Assembly: GCF_000003605.2 (NCBI RefSeq)
Contig: NW_003119425.1
Span: 1,030,244 to 1,094,243, forward strand
Source of the DNA: Saccoglossus kowalevskii
Taxonomy: Eukaryota; Hemichordata; Enteropneusta; Harrimaniidae
Direction: 5' to 3'
DNA length: 64,000 bases
Part shown: positions 43,001 through 49,000 of the stretch, one piece after another
How positions within the stretch are numbered: position 1 is the first letter of the stretch
How the letters are laid out: each line of letters starts with the position of its first letter
Program-made: the position numbers and the translations under genes
Notes under the pieces: model-generated
What the model was told of the DNA's origin: nothing
The model's input: the letters and a program-made list of their open reading frames with translations, nothing else
The model's database searches: none

Positions 43001-46000
43001 GAGATAATTGCTAATTTGCACAACAATTCACTCAGTAAGAAGTTTGCTAATGCTCATAATTAAAATGGCTGTAACAATTCCAAATTTAAATGTATTATCA
43101 TTTTGTAAAAAGTTAAATATAGTGCATAATATGGAGATCCCGTCATTTCTTTTTTTCACCATGTTGCTTTCATATTATTTATGTACAGCCTTGCTAAATC
43201 TTGCTAAGCATTCAAAAAAAAGAATGTTTGCACCTGTTATCTATATTTTAAAATCGTCTTTTGAGTATGTTGCCCTATTCACAATTCTACAAAATTTGAA
43301 CAGTCTATAGCCAAGACTGGATAAAAATAAGAAAAAAAAAAATCACTCCCAAGTGTCCACGAACCTGCATCTCTACCTTAAGGGGAATTGGTGTTTTATG
43401 TAACTTTGACTAAATAATAGAACTTAAAAATCGAATACAGTGCAAGTCTAATCTTTCGGATTATATCCATTGAGACAGCCACATACAGTGAAGGTTTATA
43501 CAAGTATAAACTTTGAGATATTCGAAATTTGATATTATCTTCTTTTTTATTTTCTTTGAAAACCAGACACAAACTAGAAAATGAAAGAAATGCATCTTTG
43601 AGAATAAATCATTGGAAATTGAAGTCGCTGATAAATACAATATGCAATGGAATATCCAATTTTTGAATCACATAGACACAAAAATGTTATATTGTCAATT
43701 TGGTGCAGAAATTAAATGTTGTTTTCCTATTTACGAATCAAAATCATAAACACAAATAAACAATGAACAATGAACTGAGAATATTAGGAACCAACCATTT
43801 TATGTAGTTTGCCCTTGGCACTTTCTCCACTATTGTTAATTGTTGTAACCTTCCACAAAGTAGTGCTGTTTAAATAAATGCATAAGCTTGTTTCTGTCCA
43901 ACTTTTGATCAAAATATGCAAAAAATGATGATCAAAATGAATGACAAATTTGATGATTAGTCTGAAAAGATAATTTATAAAAAAAATGTGCAAAAAAAAA
44001 AAGAGTTCATTTATGTAGTTTACCTATATAACCTCATTAATGTACATGTATTTACTATTGATTTTTCAAAACCTTATTACATTTCACCCTGGAGAACTAC
44101 TTTAACAAAGACTTGAGCAGGCCTTACGGCAAGAACACTGAAAACAAAGCATTCATTATTAGACCCCCAGAGGTAGTTTCTCAACAAAAACAATTCATTG
44201 TAAAGTAAAACACTGCTACACATTTCTATACAGACTTTTTAACAGGCCCAGTGGCAAAAACTCAGAATACACAGTATTCAGCCTCATGCACTAGAATACA
44301 GTTTCTCAATAACAACAACCAACGTACCGGTATTAGGTTGTTGCCACTACAGAGCAGCAAGGCACATACAATGATACACAGTTGAAACTACATCTCTATA
44401 GTTCGCTTCAACAATAGCGCTTTAAATAACACCAACAATTGACAACCACAAAGCCTTCACTTTAATCTATAGTTGAAACACCATCTTCTTGGTCACTTTT
44501 TTAACAATAGTGATTTAGAGTAATACCAATGCACATTTGTGACTGAATACGTTGACAAGTTTCCCCTTACGAAACGAGTTATTGTAATCGGTTATGTATC
44601 GTTTACATGTATATTTACTTAACCAAAAGTTTAAAAGAAATACCTTGTCTGAAATTTAACACAGCAAAGAAACAAGCTAGTGATGAATTGCTTTAAATCA
44701 TACAAGTGGTAACAAACGATTTATAGAGCATATTTTTACAATATGAAGACATCTGTTAACATCAAATTAACATCTTTTTCAAATTAAGTTGGTAACAAAT
44801 ATTAAAAGTTATGTAAGAGCAAGTTTAAAATTTAATTTAAAACTAGATGCTTGATAAAGTACAGTATGGAACAGGTATTCGTACTAGTATCATTATTTTT
44901 GCTTCCATGTGTTTATTGCATGAGGGTGCATAGTGATTTCAATTAACGCTTTCCCGTCACTCAGTAATTCCACAAACATTTTCTCATTTAAAATGCATTG
45001 CTAGTCATACTATATGCATAATCTACACATCACTTTCTATTCTACCCACATTTTTTGTTTTACTTGCCATCTTGGTCATCCATCTATTGTCTTATAGTCA
45101 CTCTTGCATCAAATATTTGCATCACATTGAAAAACCATGACTTGAATGCAGTTATTTAAAATGTGCGATGCATGTGATAATTAAGTATATTTCTATGAGT
45201 ATGATATTAAATATGAGTAATCTTAATCAAAAGTTTTGAAAATAGTTGCAAAACAAATTATGTGGGTTTAATTTGTGAATCATGATAAAAAAATAGATTT
45301 GTTCCAATACGAGGATAGGAAAAACAGTTGAGCAAATGTTATACAGGCTATGAATTTAAAACCCTAATTCAATTTCCAAGTCAGCGATTTTACGATGATA
45401 CTACAGGTACTGTGAAACCATTTATTTTCAATGACATTTTATTTTAACATTTTGAGAAATCTCACATGACTTCTATTGTTATTTCACATGTTCATGTGGA
45501 TTTAATTTTAATAGCAGCTTTTACATATCAGCAAAATTAAAAACCAATATTTCACCGTATATAAATATACAGGTATGTCATCTTCATGCTTTCAGTAAAT
45601 GAGTTTAATGCAATCACTATACCGAAAATGAAAAACAATTGGGGTCGGCGAACAATTTTTCAAGAAACACGATTCCAAAATGTCATGGATAATGGGACAT
45701 TGGTTTCTATGGTGAAAATATTTTTTCATTTCTCAAAATTTTGCTTGGAGATATGAAATGAAAAGGTCATATAGTAATAATAATTTGAATGCTAATATTC
45801 TTCAAACAATTCAAAAAAATTGCAAGTTATTTCAGCGAGTTTCCAGTCTGATTACAGTTTTTTTAAATATACAGTGGGAATTAAGCATTCCTCCCATGAT
45901 GCATTGCATATATACGCTCAGTAGAATAAATTTAAAATTTTGCTCAAACTACCTTAAACATGGCACAGAACGAGCGCTTTATCTTACTCTTAGGAGACCC

Positions 46001-49000
46001 ACTTAGCGGTGTAATCTAAACTCCAGTCAGACAAGTTGGTGATAATGTTGGCAATGATTGTGAAATAGAAATAGTGTGAATCAATGCAACAATGTATTCT
46101 CGTTTAACACCCACTCAAATTGTGTTCAGTGACAGTGAGACAATGTCAAAATACTGATATCATGTCAAAACACAAAAGAGTATGATACGCTTTGCATTCC
46201 TATTGCAGCTACAACGGTGTACTGGTTAGTGTTTTATCAATATCTTTCACTTTTATAATTAGCAACAAGTACGGTTGTCATGCATATTTCCCCTTTGCTG
46301 CCATGGTAAAATTATCTGCATTTGTAATAAAATTGCATAAGTTTCGTAATTTATTTTTATTTTGTTTTATGTCCCCATTCTATTTGCAGAATTAGTTTCT
46401 AGCAAATTTATGAGAGTGAAAATAAAATCGTAGTATAGGAAAATGCATTTAGATACAAATAATTTTGTTTCAAGTCAAGAGGGCATGATAACAAAACAAA
46501 AGTACAGCCATTTTTGATTTTGATTAATATTTTTCTATTTATTTTAAATAGTGCCTAATGAATAAATTCTCATATATTTGCAGATTTTGTAATATAATAT
46601 ACAGCAATTTCCGCAAATCACAACGAAAACACATTCTGTCAATGCAACACACATTTTCATAATAAACAATAATGTCAATTTGTTGACACTACTCGACATC
46701 AAAGAGTGAGTACCTTGTAACACATTTTTAAAGTAATTTTTTCACCCAATGTCATCATACAAAATTTTGAAAAGTTGAGAATTTTATTTCTTGTCATGCT
46801 TTTTCACATTCTTTTTTAAAATTGATAACATTTTGTAACTTGGGATCAGAAAATATGCATAACGAAGAGGCAATAAAAGACTTCACTTACACTTAGTTCC
46901 TCGCAGTAGATTGAGATCATGCATCACGGTCACAAACGAAACAGAAACACCTGCTCTCCTTTGAACCTGATCTTACGGTACTTCCATATTTTAAGAGAAA
47001 CTGCAACCAAAAGCTGCAGTGACCTAATTCATGATATAATCATTCCACTTTCCAGTGATCTTTCTTGGTGACAAATTGACTTCCATAACGCAGTGGTCAA
47101 AACGTTCTTAGCCAATCAAACTCAGAACGCGATATTGAACACAGGTAAATTAGGAATACTTGAACACAAAGCGATAGAAACCATCAAAACATTTTTTTTT
47201 TTAACTGCTCAATCACAAAGGTTAGTGTTTAAAGAGATGCTTTAAATGGCCAACACCAATTCAAGTTACTAATGGTCCATTTTTGTAAACTGGCAATTGA
47301 TTATTTGAATAGGAAATTAAAAGATTGGATAAGGTCAAGGTTTATTTTTGGCAATCAGAAAGCGAATTCCGGAAACTTTCAAAATCAAATTATTTAAGAC
47401 ACCTACGAATGAAGGAATGAATATGTGATGATAGTAATGTGAATATTAAAGATATTGCTATTGTTCAGGGCAAATTTTGAAATATGTTGAAGGAAATATC
47501 CACATGATATATTCAGCAGTGATTTTTTATTTTATACCAACTTCATGTACACAGGGCTCTAAACTAACATATTTTGGGGGCTGGGCTACGAGTTTTAAGA
47601 GCTGGTAGTCTCATAATAATATTGGGTAGTACATCAGATTTTGTGGGTTCTTATAGCCATGCTAGAAAAATGTCAACAGAAATAAATAAATAAATATACA
47701 TGTATTGCAATAAACAAATGTAATGTGGCCCATTTGTTGTGAAACCCATGTCTGTGTGCCTTGGGCTAGTGTTAATTTGGAGGCTGCCCATACACATACC
47801 TAGTTTTATAAAAGCGATTATAATCAAACTTAGAAGTTTATTTCTGTTCTTTTTTCAACTTAGGCCACATTTTTACAGTAGACAAAATAATTAGGTTAAA
47901 GTTTTACTGATTTTGGATTATTTCATTATTCGTACGATTTACGATTGATTTATAAACATTTAAATAACGTTTAGAAACTCAAAATAGCAGTTGAAAATAA
48001 AAAAATAAAAAAATTTGACCAATCACAGTAACTTTAATTTTAACCTCAATGGTGTGGATAAATATAATTTTGAAATAATTTTAGCATTGTCCAATCAGCT
48101 ATCAGTCTCAATAAAAATCAGAAGATACAAAAAGGTACAAAAAACATTTCAATAGCGTATCACAATCTGTCATTTGAATTTAAATACACCCTGTATATAT
48201 AGTGAAAGCATCCATGGATAAATGAAATATAAGTGTGTATTATTACTCCTGTAACAGCTGAATTGTTTTCACTAGAAAAGTTATGATTTTATACCATTCA
48301 ATGCCAAGGTCAACTAATAAAACCTACATCGTTTTTCCCCCATATATTTTTGACAAGTTTTATTATGACCAATGGAAAATTGTGTACATCTGGTCAAAAA
48401 TCAACAAAGAAATTATAGAAAAATAAGTACGTTGCACCAAAAATGTTATTAAAACGGCATTTAATTAATGAGGACAATATCCCTGACAGTCTCTGTAATT
48501 ATCTGTCAAACCATGTTGAATGCCAGAGACACTTTTTTTTTAAAAACAATTTATGAAAGAAAATTTTAAAAATTTCATTAAAAATGTGAGAAAAAGTATG
48601 GTATTTTTAAGTGAAATATTCTGTACTACAGAAATATAGAAATTTATGATTTTCCAAAAGTTAGTCTCTTGTATTAAAGCAACTTACAGATTAATCTTTT
48701 TATGTCAGCAATTTTATTTGGAGTTTGTATAAGAATTTGGTAACCCAGTAAAACTTACATATATGCTTAGCAAAGCTATTTGATTGATTGCGTGGTTTCA
48801 AAAGCTGTTTCAAATTTGTAACACTGATAAAATTGTGAAAACAATACCTCATTTGTTCTACATTGTGGGAATACAGGACTGTTAAAGAGAGGTAGTTTTC
48901 GTGCAGCGCATGTTCGAATTTCACGTAAACAAACAATGCATTTTATGTGTTGTTTATGTCGATATTAGTGCCATACTGAACAAGATGTGACACCATGATC

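Noticed and set aside
43008-43310. Transposase-like frame in the 0.9-kb TTAA element
   Set aside because: Starts without ATG and shows no DDD motif or any recognisable domain. Best treated as non-coding.
46890-46925. Further alternative first exon with an ideal GTAAGTG donor
   Set aside because: Neither of the two overlapping ATGs leaves the phase required by exon 2 at that donor. It could still be a non-coding leader exon, but the sequence alone does not support it.
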